In this document: positions 48,367 to 57,100 of the stretch, one piece after another | Numbering within the stretch: position 1 is the stretch's first letter | How the letters are laid out: the number at the start of each line of letters is the position of its first letter | Origin: an uncultured Thermoguttaceae bacterium | GTDB lineage: Bacteria; Planctomycetota; Planctomycetia; Pirellulales; Thermoguttaceae | Assembly: GCA_938084835.1 (NCBI GenBank) | Contig: CALKER010000017.1 | Location: 214,949-278,948 of the forward strand | Length of the DNA stretch: 64,000 nucleotides | Reading direction: 5' to 3' | Program-made: the position numbers and the translations under genes | Notes under the pieces: model-generated | Database searches by the model: none | Seen by the model: the letters and a program-made list of their open reading frames with translations, nothing else | What the model was told of the DNA's origin: nothing

Positions 48367-49596
48367 ATGAGTGAATTTTTGGCTGATCGGCAAGCGAAGA
48401 TCGAGCGAATGAAAGAAATCATCCGAAGCCTCCATCAGGGCACACCAGTGGAGGAGGTACGGGAGAAATTTCGCACTTTGGTGGCCTACACAGATCCGCA
48501 CGAAATAGCTGCGATGGAAGAACAACTTTTGGCCGAAGGGATACCAGTGGGTGAGCTGTGCCAGATGTGTGACCTCCATAGCCAGGTCGTGCGGGAGACA
48601 ATCGCTCCTCAGCAGCTTGATTTCCCACCTGGGCATCCCGTAGATACATTCCGACGAGAGAATCAAGCCATTTTGAATCTTGTTGACGAAATTGGAAAGC
48701 AGCTTCAACTGTGGGCGAAAACAGTGGATTCCGAAGAGGCACACAAAATTTGTCTACGCATTCTGGAAGGAATTAACCGCCTGCAAGACATTGATAAGCA
48801 TTACAAGCGAAAGGAGTATTGCCTTTTTCCCTATCTTGAGCGACATGGGATAACTGGCCCGTCGCAGGTTATGTGGGCCAAAGATGATCAGATTCGTCAG
48901 AAGCTAAATCGGTTTAGCGAATCACTGCGGTCGTCGTGTCCACATGTGGATAGCCGTCAAAGAGCGGAACTTATGCGTTCAGGCCAAGACATGCTGGCCG
49001 AGGTCGTGGAGATGGTTCAGAAGGAAGAAGATATTCTGCTTCCCTTGGCGGCTCGTACTCTTTCTGAGGAAGAATGGCAGGCCATTTGGGCACAGTCACC
49101 CCAATACGGCTGGTGCTTGATAGCGCCGGAGACGACCTATCGGCCTGCCCCAGCTGCTCAGCTCCGCCGAGGCGAGAGCGAAGCAGGAGCCATCGAGTTC
49201 CCCACCGGGCAACTCACCAAAGAGCAGCTTGTTGCCATCCTGCGAACATTGCCAATCGACATCACCTTCGTCGACGAAAATGACCGCGTAGCCTATTTTT
49301 CCGACGGCCCGGAGAGAATTTTCGACCGCAACATCGCCATCTTAAGGCGCAAAGTGCAACATTGCCACCCGCCCAAAAGCGTTCATGTGGTGGAACAAAT
49401 TCTCGAAGATTTTCGCTCCGGGCGGCAAAATGTGGCCGAATTCTGGATCAATTTTCAGGGAAAATTTGTGCACATCCGTTACTTTGCTGTGCGCGATGAG
49501 GCCGGAAGATACCTTGGAACCCTCGAAGTCACCCAAGACGCCACACGCATTCGCGGGCTGGAGGGGGAGCGCCGACTCCTCCAATACGAGAGTTAA
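48367..49596 (+). CDS. DUF438/hemerythrin/PAS-domain protein
   Basis: A 409-residue cytosolic protein of three parts. DUF438 (~1-80) has the AAMEEQLLAEGIPVGELCQMCDLH motif in shortened form (GIPVGELCQMCDLH). The hemerythrin HHE domain (~88-230) has the HPVDTF and DKHYKRKEYCLFPYLERHG iron-ligand motifs and EEDILLP. The C-terminal PAS (~285-400) has the characteristic CHPPKSVHVVEQIL, AEFWI and KFVHIRYFAVRD, ending in LEVTQDATRIRGLEGERRLL. ATG 48367 follows GGAGAG at 5 bases. Relatives are found in anaerobes and are linked to NO or O2 sensing and repair of iron centres; the partner here may be the receiver-like protein upstream. Confidence 0.9.
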   Translation: MSEFLADRQAKIERMKEIIRSLHQGTPVEEVREKFRTLVAYTDPHEIAAMEEQLLAEGIPVGELCQMCDLHSQVVRETIAPQQLDFPPGHPVDTFRRENQAILNLVDEIGKQLQLWAKTVDSEEAHKICLRILEGINRLQDIDKHYKRKEYCLFPYLERHGITGPSQVMWAKDDQIRQKLNRFSESLRSSCPHVDSRQRAELMRSGQDMLAEVVEMVQKEEDILLPLAARTLSEEEWQAIWAQSPQYGWCLIAPETTYRPAPAAQLRRGESEAGAIEFPTGQLTKEQLVAILRTLPIDITFVDENDRVAYFSDGPERIFDRNIAILRRKVQHCHPPKSVHVVEQILEDFRSGRQNVAEFWINFQGKFVHIRYFAVRDEAGRYLGTLEVTQDATRIRGLEGERRLLQYES

Positions 49597-50240
49597 CAAA
49601 AACGGGTGTTTCCAACCAAACCGCTAAAGGTGAGGGCGAAAAGTGGGGTTCCTCATGGAACCTGCCTCAGGAAAGGTGTGGTTTAGAGGTTCCCGGGAGC
49701 AAAATAACTCCTCATCAGGCTTCGTAGCAGGCCCTCATCAGCATTAAGCGATTCGATGGAAATCTGCTGGATGCAAATGTGAAGAGCTCGCGCAAGCCTG
49801 CGATCCGCAAGCCGAATGGCTGCGGGTCTAGATTCAGAGCTCCGGCGCAAGGGGAGTTTTCCCCGTCTAAAAAAGCTCGCACCATGGCCAGGCATTGCCC
49901 TGCCCACATCCAAGGACCGTCATCCTATCGGCACCTCAAACGCCTCCTCCCGTAGCAAAACTCATGCTTTGACCCTCGATCAAGACACAAAATACCACAC
50001 CACCCTCGGGTTCTGGTCGTCGTCCCAGGAGGGAGGATTTTTATAATAAGAGCCAGCCCTTCCCCATTAGAACGAGGCCCTTCATTCTTCCAACGAAAAT
50101 CGGGTAGGATTTGCTAACCCCGGGGTATCGAACCGAAACTTAGGGGCAGCCGCCAACGGCCGTGGCTCAAGCTTTTCAGAGAATTTCCAACCGTAAATTG
50201 GGCAGATTTGAAGGCCACCATGGAAGAAGTTCATCCTTCA
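49597..50240. other. Convergent intergenic region, no gene seen
   Basis: About 640 bp between two convergent genes. No terminator with T-tract, tRNA or supported ORF was found. Confidence 0.4.
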
Positions 50241-53200
50241 TCACTTTGGATTAGCCTTGGCCGCGTCTGCGTCCTGCCCGTTCGGGCTGCCCACATAGAG
50301 CAAGAAGTACACAATTGGCACCACTACCATGGTGAAAGCGGTTGAGGCAAAGATCCCGAAAATAATGGCCCAGGCCAAACCGGAGAAAATCGGATCCAAA
50401 GTAATCACCCAATTGCCGAGAAGCGTCGTGCCGGAAGTGAGGAGGATGGGTCGGAAGCGCACAGCCACACTGCGGACAATAGCCTCGCGCAGATCAAATC
50501 CCTCCTTCTGAGCGTTTTGAATGAAGTCGATGAGCACCACGGAATTGCGTACAACGATTCCCGCCAAACCGATCATCCCGATCATCGCGGTAGCGGTGAA
50601 AAAGACGGGATTGGGATAGCCGTCGATGGGTCTGTTGACAAGAAGATTGAGGAACCAAAACCCGGGCATAATCCCGATGGCTGTCAGGGGAATGGCAAGC
50701 ATGATCACCAGAGGCAGCACGCGAGACCCTGTTTCGAACATAAGCAGGGCGAAGATGGCCACAAGCGCTACTCCGAAAGCGATTCCTAAATCGCGAAAGA
50801 CATCGAGGGTGATTTTCCACTCACCCTCGCCCGCCCAATGTACATCGAACCCCTCCGGGATGGACCAAGGGTCGTCGCCTCCAGGACGAAGCCAGGTCCG
50901 CTTACTCAGAGGGCGAGGCTGTGAGGCTTCTGAAACTAAGGTACCAGCCGGTACGCGATCAAGTTGTATATCCACAATGGCTTCCGCAGGTGGCCGGCCG
51001 GCCACCTCCGCCGTTACATAAACAACTCGGCGTAAGTTTTTGTGATAAATCGTTTGCTCTTCTACCTTTTTCACAAAGCGCCCTAATTCGCCCAACTGAA
51101 CGAGCTTGCCGCCACTTCCTCGGACATACAGTTCCTCAAGGTCATCTATTGCCGATCGCAACTCACGCGGTAGCCGCACGATTATTTCCAACGGGTGGAC
51201 TTCGTGTGGGTCGTGAACCTCCGTCACCGACTGGCCTCCGAGGGCGAGGGCGAGGGTTTGGGCGATATTTTCTCGGGAGATACCCGAGGCAGCGGCCTTG
51301 ACTTGATCTACTTCGAAGGCAAACAGCACCTGAGGATCCTCGACCACCGAGTCGACATCGACGACAAATGGCTCGCGGCGGAGTCGTTCCTCTACCATTT
51401 GCGCCACCCGGCAAAGGTCGCGATAATCGGCTTGGGGTGGACCGTATACTTCCGCCACTATTGTGGACAAGACCGGTGGTCCAGGCGGAACCTCTACAAG
51501 CTTGATTTGCGCGCCGTGAGTAGCAGCTATTGCCGTCAGCTGGTTGCGAATTCGCAGCAAAATCTCGTGTGACTGATGTTGCCGAAAGGCTTTGTCCACC
51601 AAATTCACACGGATATCGGCAAGATGGGATCCCCGCCGAAGGTAGTACTTTCGCACCATACCATTAAAATCCATGGGGGAAGCGATACCTACATAGAGCT
51701 GAAAATCTCGGACTTCCGGTACCGTGGCCAAATAAGCAGCAAGGCGGCGAGTGACGAATTCGGTTTGCTCCAGGGTGGTGCCCTCGGGCATATCGACCAC
51801 TACTTGTAGCTCGTTCTTGTTGTCATAGGGGAGCATTTTGAGTGGAATCAGCCGCAAAGCCGGCAGTGTAAATGCGCCTAGTACCAGCAAGGTCACCACC
51901 GATAACACAAGCCACGCATACAATTTCCGCCGAAGGATTCCCCCGAAGAAGATCCGCGAAAATCGATACATCCGCGTTTGCGTGACCTCAAAGGGCGGCT
52001 CGTCCTCCCGAGCCTTGGAAAGCACCACCATCGCCAGATAGGGCGTAATCATGAAGGCTACTACCGTGGAAACGGTCACCGTCAGGGGCACATTCAGTGC
52101 CATGGGGGCCATGTAAGGACCCATCATGCCGGTGATGTACATCATCGGAACAAAACAGACGATAATGGCCAAAGTAGACATGATCAAAGCGGGTCGGACC
52201 TCTTGCACAGCGCGGAGGACGGCTTCCCGGGGAGAGAAGCGGCGCATGGCGAAATACCGAGCAATATTCTCCACGTCCGTGATGGGATCATCGACTAACA
52301 GACCAAGGGCAAGAATCAGCGCAAACAGTGTGACGCGGTTGATCGAATAGCCAGCCAAGAAGTTGACAAACAACGTAACACCGTAGCAAATGGGGACTGC
52401 CAAGGCTACGACAATCGCAGCGCGCCATCCCACCACAACACCAATAAGACCGATCACCGTGATGACCGCCACCGCCAGTGCTTCCACCAGTTCGTTCACT
52501 TTATCGTTGGCAGTTTCCCCATAATCGCGGGTGATGCGATAGTAAACCCCGGGTGGGAGGATTACCTCGGGAGAATGCGGATCCGCAAGCTCTGCTAAAC
52601 GTTTCTCCACCGCGCGGGCTACCCATACCGCATTGCTCCCTTTGCGTTTAGCCACGGCGATATGGACGGCTGGGAAAAACTGCCCAGCTTCGAGGCTAGA
52701 GCCCTTATCGTCACTGGCCAGAACCCTCTGGCCCCCATGTCGGGCGTGGGGGAGTTTTTCTTCGCCGCGTGCCTTATAGGAAAAAGGCTCGTGGGGATCT
52801 TTCGGTTGGTAAGGTGTGACACCCGCTGGTCCAAAGCCAATCCAACTATAGGAGTCCACCTCTGCCGGGCCGTCGACAACATCGGCCACTTCTTTCAGAT
52901 AGACGAGTCGGCCGTCCACCACCGAGATGGCCAGCTCTTCCAACTCCCACTTCGAGCGCACTGGGGGCCCGGCCTCGACGATAAATTCGTAGTTTTGTTG
53001 TTCGAATTTACCTGCCCTTAGGTTGACATTACTTGCCCGCAGTGCCTGAACCACATCAAGGGGAGCAATCCCCCGAGCAGCAAGTTCCATCGGCCGCAAT
53101 AGGACACGAACCTCCCGGTGGCGTCCCCCCACCACGTATACCCGGTTTGTATTAGGGATGCGTTGCAGTTCGTGCTCTATCTGCTCGGCGATACGGCGAA

Positions 53201-53693
53201 GCTCGAAGTCACTATATAACTCCAGCCGATCCGACCAGAGAGTGATAATCACAATAGGTACGTCGTCGATTTCAACCGGCTTAACTACCCAACTTTGTAC
53301 GCCTGGCGGTACCTGATCGATGTTGGAGTAAATCTTGTTGTATAACTTGGTTAGCGATCTCTCCCGGTCTTCACCTACAAAAAAACGCACCGTCACTACG
53401 CACTGACCAGGTCGACTCATGGAGTACACATATTCCACCCCGTCAATTTGATATAGGAGCTTTTCCAACCTAATTGCAATTTGCTGCTCCACCTCGGGAG
53501 CCGTCAGTCCCGGAGCATTAATGAACACATCTGCCAAGGGGACCACAATCTGCGGTTCTTCCTCCCGTGGGGTGACAAGGAGGCCTGCTAACCCCAACCC
53601 CAACGCAAGAAGCATCAGCGTAACGACCAAATCACCGCGAAGATAGGCAGCTACTATTCGCGTGAGGAAGGGAACGCGTTGTTCCTCCAACAT
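50241..53693 (-). CDS. RND-family efflux pump, full length
   Basis: A 1150-residue AcrB-type pump. Typical features are TM1 at ~22-40, TPREEEPQIVVPLADV, TAPEVEQQI, the TM4 proton-relay pair in LVDDPITDVEN (D468, D469), and twelve helices in two halves. A ~55-residue Gly/His/Lys-rich insert (~285-340) in the first porter region is not usual. The start is ATG 53693, CTTGG upstream gives weak Shine-Dalgarno; the frame fits the family. The adaptor gene lies upstream (54246-55448) with 552 bp between. No outer-membrane channel gene is present, so it must use one encoded elsewhere. The substrate is unknown. Confidence 0.93.
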   Translation of the reverse strand: MLEEQRVPFLTRIVAAYLRGDLVVTLMLLALGLGLAGLLVTPREEEPQIVVPLADVFINAPGLTAPEVEQQIAIRLEKLLYQIDGVEYVYSMSRPGQCVVTVRFFVGEDRERSLTKLYNKIYSNIDQVPPGVQSWVVKPVEIDDVPIVIITLWSDRLELYSDFELRRIAEQIEHELQRIPNTNRVYVVGGRHREVRVLLRPMELAARGIAPLDVVQALRASNVNLRAGKFEQQNYEFIVEAGPPVRSKWELEELAISVVDGRLVYLKEVADVVDGPAEVDSYSWIGFGPAGVTPYQPKDPHEPFSYKARGEEKLPHARHGGQRVLASDDKGSSLEAGQFFPAVHIAVAKRKGSNAVWVARAVEKRLAELADPHSPEVILPPGVYYRITRDYGETANDKVNELVEALAVAVITVIGLIGVVVGWRAAIVVALAVPICYGVTLFVNFLAGYSINRVTLFALILALGLLVDDPITDVENIARYFAMRRFSPREAVLRAVQEVRPALIMSTLAIIVCFVPMMYITGMMGPYMAPMALNVPLTVTVSTVVAFMITPYLAMVVLSKAREDEPPFEVTQTRMYRFSRIFFGGILRRKLYAWLVLSVVTLLVLGAFTLPALRLIPLKMLPYDNKNELQVVVDMPEGTTLEQTEFVTRRLAAYLATVPEVRDFQLYVGIASPMDFNGMVRKYYLRRGSHLADIRVNLVDKAFRQHQSHEILLRIRNQLTAIAATHGAQIKLVEVPPGPPVLSTIVAEVYGPPQADYRDLCRVAQMVEERLRREPFVVDVDSVVEDPQVLFAFEVDQVKAAASGISRENIAQTLALALGGQSVTEVHDPHEVHPLEIIVRLPRELRSAIDDLEELYVRGSGGKLVQLGELGRFVKKVEEQTIYHKNLRRVVYVTAEVAGRPPAEAIVDIQLDRVPAGTLVSEASQPRPLSKRTWLRPGGDDPWSIPEGFDVHWAGEGEWKITLDVFRDLGIAFGVALVAIFALLMFETGSRVLPLVIMLAIPLTAIGIMPGFWFLNLLVNRPIDGYPNPVFFTATAMIGMIGLAGIVVRNSVVLIDFIQNAQKEGFDLREAIVRSVAVRFRPILLTSGTTLLGNWVITLDPIFSGLAWAIIFGIFASTAFTMVVVPIVYFLLYVGSPNGQDADAAKANPK

Positions 53694-54245
53694 TGACCTT
53701 GGCTCCTACAGCTCTTGGCTCTTCCATCTCTAAGGAGAGCTTCTGGGTCGCAAGACCGGCAAACTCAGGGAGAATCCCCGGATCCTACGAGGGTTTATGC
53801 ACATCCCCCCAAGCTTAGGGACGAAATGAAAAACAGGAATGGGTGATTCTACCATAAAGCAAAAAATCGAGGGAGTCATGAACTACAAGCTCAGAGAATG
53901 AATGCTAAAAACCAAGAGAACAGGAAACGCAGTGAAAGGCGTGGGGATGCCAAAGTCATTGGCAAACTTCTCAGTGAAAACCCCTTTTGTCCCGATGGAA
54001 GGAGCCTTTTTCCGTGCTGCCACTTGTGGATTTCGCGGGAGAAGAACGTCACCAGGAGTAGAACCCAAATGTTGGCTCCTGGGTCGGTAAACATTTCCTG
54101 TGTGCGACCGCCTAGTCTCACTGCGGCCAGTTATCTGTCGGAGTAAAGCGGCGACCGGACGCGTTCACCTGAAGCCACATGCGGACCGACAGACAGTGGA
54201 CCCGAGAGACCAAACTACGCGCACGGTTGGGTCCATTGGGCTAAG
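53694..54245. other. Spacer between adaptor and pump genes
   Basis: About 550 bp. Unusual for an adaptor-pump pair, which are normally adjacent. Open frames here (for example 53883-54068 minus) do not look like proteins. A lost gene or a separate pump promoter are both possible. Confidence 0.4.
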
Positions 54246-55448
54246 TCAATTGTCCCGGTTTAAAAGAGCTGCCTCCCGGGACATCTGACCTAGTTCGCGG
54301 TCCATTTGCTCGGCAAGTTCTCGGGGAACGAGTATTGCCTCTCCTGGAGAGAGACCACTCAGCACTTCCACCCACGCCCCATAACCCCGTTGTCCTGTTC
54401 TTATCAACCGGCGCTCTACGGCACCTGTGGTGGGATCTAACAATACTTTAACGAATTCCAGCTGGCCGACCCGCTCGATGGCTCCTGAATGAAGACACAA
54501 GTGCCGGCGTACACCTGCTGGAATTACCAGCCGACCAAACATCCCCTCATAAAGTGCGGGGTTTTCCGGCATCCTTACTTTGATGAAAAACGATCTCGTA
54601 ATTGCCTCCGCCTGAGGAACCTTTTCGTCAACAATTCCTTCGAACTCCTGCTGCAGGGCATCGACGTACACGCGGAGGCGATCGCCGACATTTATATGCA
54701 GCCCGAGGCTTTCCATCACCGCCACTTCCAACCGAAGCGAATGAGGATCATAGAGAACGAGGAGGGGTACTCCCGGCTGAGCGATATCCCCATCCTCGGC
54801 CAAGCGGTCAACTACAATCCCGCTTTGGGGGGCGCGGATGATCGTATAGCCGAGCATCACCTGGACCTCCGCCACTGCTTGTTCGGCCTTAGCCCGATTG
54901 GCTTCGGCAGCCCGATACTGGCTTTCCAGGTTAGTGAATTCTTGTTCGGATATGGCGGCGGGGTTAGCTTCGCGCACTTTTTGCGCCCGCTGAAACTGGT
55001 CCCTTGCCTGAGCTAAAGCGGCCTCTGCCGCCTTCAAGGCAGCTTCGGCCTGGCGGAGTTGGGCTTCAACGGCCTGACGATCCAACTCCACAAGCACCTG
55101 GTGAGCTTCCACCCGATCTCCAGCCCGCACATGGATTTTTTCGATACGCGCCATGATTCGGGCTGCCACATTTGTCCGACGCGCGGAGCGGAGCGTTCCA
55201 ATCGCCTCTTGGAAATAAGGCTTTTCCCGAACCTCCACTGGGTACTGGACAAATCGGCCAAGGTCCACCCGGGGAATAGCTGCCTGGACCGTTGCCTCCG
55301 GCACAATTTTGGGGGTAAATAACCCCGCAAACCATGCCATAGTCACGACCAGGAGCAAAAGTCCCACGACTATCACAAAAGGCCGAGATATCCCGCCACG
55401 GCGGCTAAGGCGGTCGCCTCTCTCGTGTCCGACTATTTTCGAAACCAC
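54246..55448 (-). CDS. RND periplasmic adaptor (MFP/HlyD type)
   Basis: A 400-residue membrane-fusion protein that links the RND pump to an outer-membrane channel. One N-terminal helix (~23-43, VIVVGLLLLVVTMAWFAG) anchors it; then come the lipoyl half (ARIEKIHVRAGDRVEAHQVLVELD), an alpha-helical hairpin (~115-175, Ala/Gln-rich), the second lipoyl half (TIIRAPQSGIVVDRLAEDGD) and beta-barrel/membrane-proximal parts (MFGRLVIPAGVRR). GTG 55448 is picked because AGGAG lies 8 bases upstream and it starts only 14 bp after the stop of the gene before it. The family is broad, so substrate is not shown. Confidence 0.92.
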   Translation of the reverse strand: MVSKIVGHERGDRLSRRGGISRPFVIVVGLLLLVVTMAWFAGLFTPKIVPEATVQAAIPRVDLGRFVQYPVEVREKPYFQEAIGTLRSARRTNVAARIMARIEKIHVRAGDRVEAHQVLVELDRQAVEAQLRQAEAALKAAEAALAQARDQFQRAQKVREANPAAISEQEFTNLESQYRAAEANRAKAEQAVAEVQVMLGYTIIRAPQSGIVVDRLAEDGDIAQPGVPLLVLYDPHSLRLEVAVMESLGLHINVGDRLRVYVDALQQEFEGIVDEKVPQAEAITRSFFIKVRMPENPALYEGMFGRLVIPAGVRRHLCLHSGAIERVGQLEFVKVLLDPTTGAVERRLIRTGQRGYGAWVEVLSGLSPGEAILVPRELAEQMDRELGQMSREAALLNRDN

Positions 55449-55462
55449 CTCACTTACTCCTA

Positions 55463-56644
55463 TTAGCTTAGCTGTCCCGATTGATTTAGCTCTATGCATC
55501 GACGCACTTGAGATTCATCGGCAGGCTGCAGATGTTTCAGCACCTGAATAATCATCCACGCAAACACGCATGCCCCGGCTACCAAGGTTACTGCGAAAAG
55601 CATAAAGGGGCTCCACTGCATGTTCACGGGACGTGTCCAAAAGCCATAGCTATGCAGCAACTCGATATGAGCCAAGTCGGCCAAGATCCTTATGAAACCT
55701 ACGGAGATAATTGCCAACAGATGGAGGCCCACGAATAACCAAGCTGTAGCTGGTCGAACCTCGCCTGCGCGATGAGCGGAGCGAATAAAAAGAACGGACA
55801 ACACAACGGGCAGCACTATAGCCAAGGCCGTCGCCGGGAGTCCCGGAAAGCCCATCACTACCTCCAAGGATTTCGGAAGGTAGCTCAAGTGCCAAATTCC
55901 CAAGATCACCATGGCAATGGCGGCCGGGATATAGAGGTTTTTTGCGAAACGCAGGGCTAACGCCCGGTCTTCGACGGCGGCGGTCCGCCGCAGCACAAGC
56001 ATATCCAAAACGAACCAACAAGCGGTGGTTTGCACGGCCAAAGCGAAAATGACCAACCACCGCGGCCAAAACGCGGGATCGTCGATGTTCAAATTCAGTC
56101 CCGTAGCAGCTCCTGCTAGCTGGGCGCGATTCCAAAGCGCACTCCAGCGCTCCACACGGAAAACAAAGCTAAATGCATTAGCGAAAATAAAACCCATCAC
56201 AACAAAAAAGCACGCACTTGCCAAACCGACCCACAGCCGCCAACCCCGCACTGGGCTGTCGAGCGGTATGCCATCCCACCCGTACGCATAAATTCCGTAA
56301 TAGGCCGGTATTAGTAAGGCGATAATAGCTAGCCAGAACCACCCCATCAAAATTGTGGCCGAGTAAAACGGACCGGCAAATCCCACTTGAAGGAAAAGAA
56401 GGGGTACAATGCCCAGGTTCACTCCAAAGGCTATCACGACGGGCATTTGAAGCATCAGTCGCCGAGAAATCTGCCTCAGTCGTAGGTCCCGCGAAGTAGC
56501 AAGCACTATTGCCAACGGCAAACCTGCATACCACAGGCCCATGAATGCGGCATGCAGTCCGAAGCCCAAGGTTCGCAAGGCGATAATCATCCACTGTGGT
56601 GCACCGAGGGTCTGCGGGAACCCGGTATCCAAAAGAGGGTGCAT
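55463..56644 (-). CDS. Polytopic membrane protein, likely partner of the bd-oxidase-like subunit
   Basis: A 393-residue protein with about 9-10 hydrophobic helices (~22-48, 65-85, 92-118, 135-160, and more to ~375). The segment GLHAAFMGLWYAGLPLAIVL, with one His in a helix, and PLLFLQVGFAGPFYSATILMGWFW resemble the helix pattern of bd-oxidase subunit I, so it may be a distant second subunit or an inactive copy. I do not recognise a named family. It overlaps no gene but ends 14 bp before the adaptor start, so adaptor and this gene are probably one transcript. A CydA/cyt c-like gene lies 456 bp upstream on the same strand. Confidence 0.65.
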   Translation of the reverse strand: MHPLLDTGFPQTLGAPQWMIIALRTLGFGLHAAFMGLWYAGLPLAIVLATSRDLRLRQISRRLMLQMPVVIAFGVNLGIVPLLFLQVGFAGPFYSATILMGWFWLAIIALLIPAYYGIYAYGWDGIPLDSPVRGWRLWVGLASACFFVVMGFIFANAFSFVFRVERWSALWNRAQLAGAATGLNLNIDDPAFWPRWLVIFALAVQTTACWFVLDMLVLRRTAAVEDRALALRFAKNLYIPAAIAMVILGIWHLSYLPKSLEVVMGFPGLPATALAIVLPVVLSVLFIRSAHRAGEVRPATAWLFVGLHLLAIISVGFIRILADLAHIELLHSYGFWTRPVNMQWSPFMLFAVTLVAGACVFAWMIIQVLKHLQPADESQVRRCIELNQSGQLS

Positions 56645-57100
56645 CGCTGTTACCTCAAACGTCCGCGAAAGTTACTACCAAGCTCTCGACTCAAGAAGCT
56701 CTCGACTCAAGAATAACCACTTTTCAGCTACGGGTGAATTCACCTGGACGGGTAAAGCCGGATACTACCGCTCACCTTGATCCATTGATCCGGGGAAACA
56801 CCCAAAAACTGAGCACAACCGGCAAAACGCATCTCTTGCCGTGGAGGGAGATCACTTTTCCACGGGAAAAATTAGCCAAATTTCTCACGTTGAGACAGCC
56901 CCAACTTCTTGCGCGTGTTTCTCCGGAGTGCGAAACTTGCGTTAACGCTTATTTGCGCCCGAATATTTCCGTGTTGCGCTCAAATGATTCCGTCCAGTGC
57001 CGACCCATGGTATGGACCACCTTTGATCTGGATCCCCGACTTGGCCGCGTTTAACAGACCTCAAAGCCCGAATCCCATGTGGGAGTGACCACCCACGTCA
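56645..57100. other. Spacer with a perfect 16-bp tandem duplication
   Basis: About 456 bp. AAGCTCTCGACTCAAG occurs twice head to tail at 56690-56705 and 56706-56721. No gene. The duplication is exact, so it should be recent. Confidence 0.5.
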
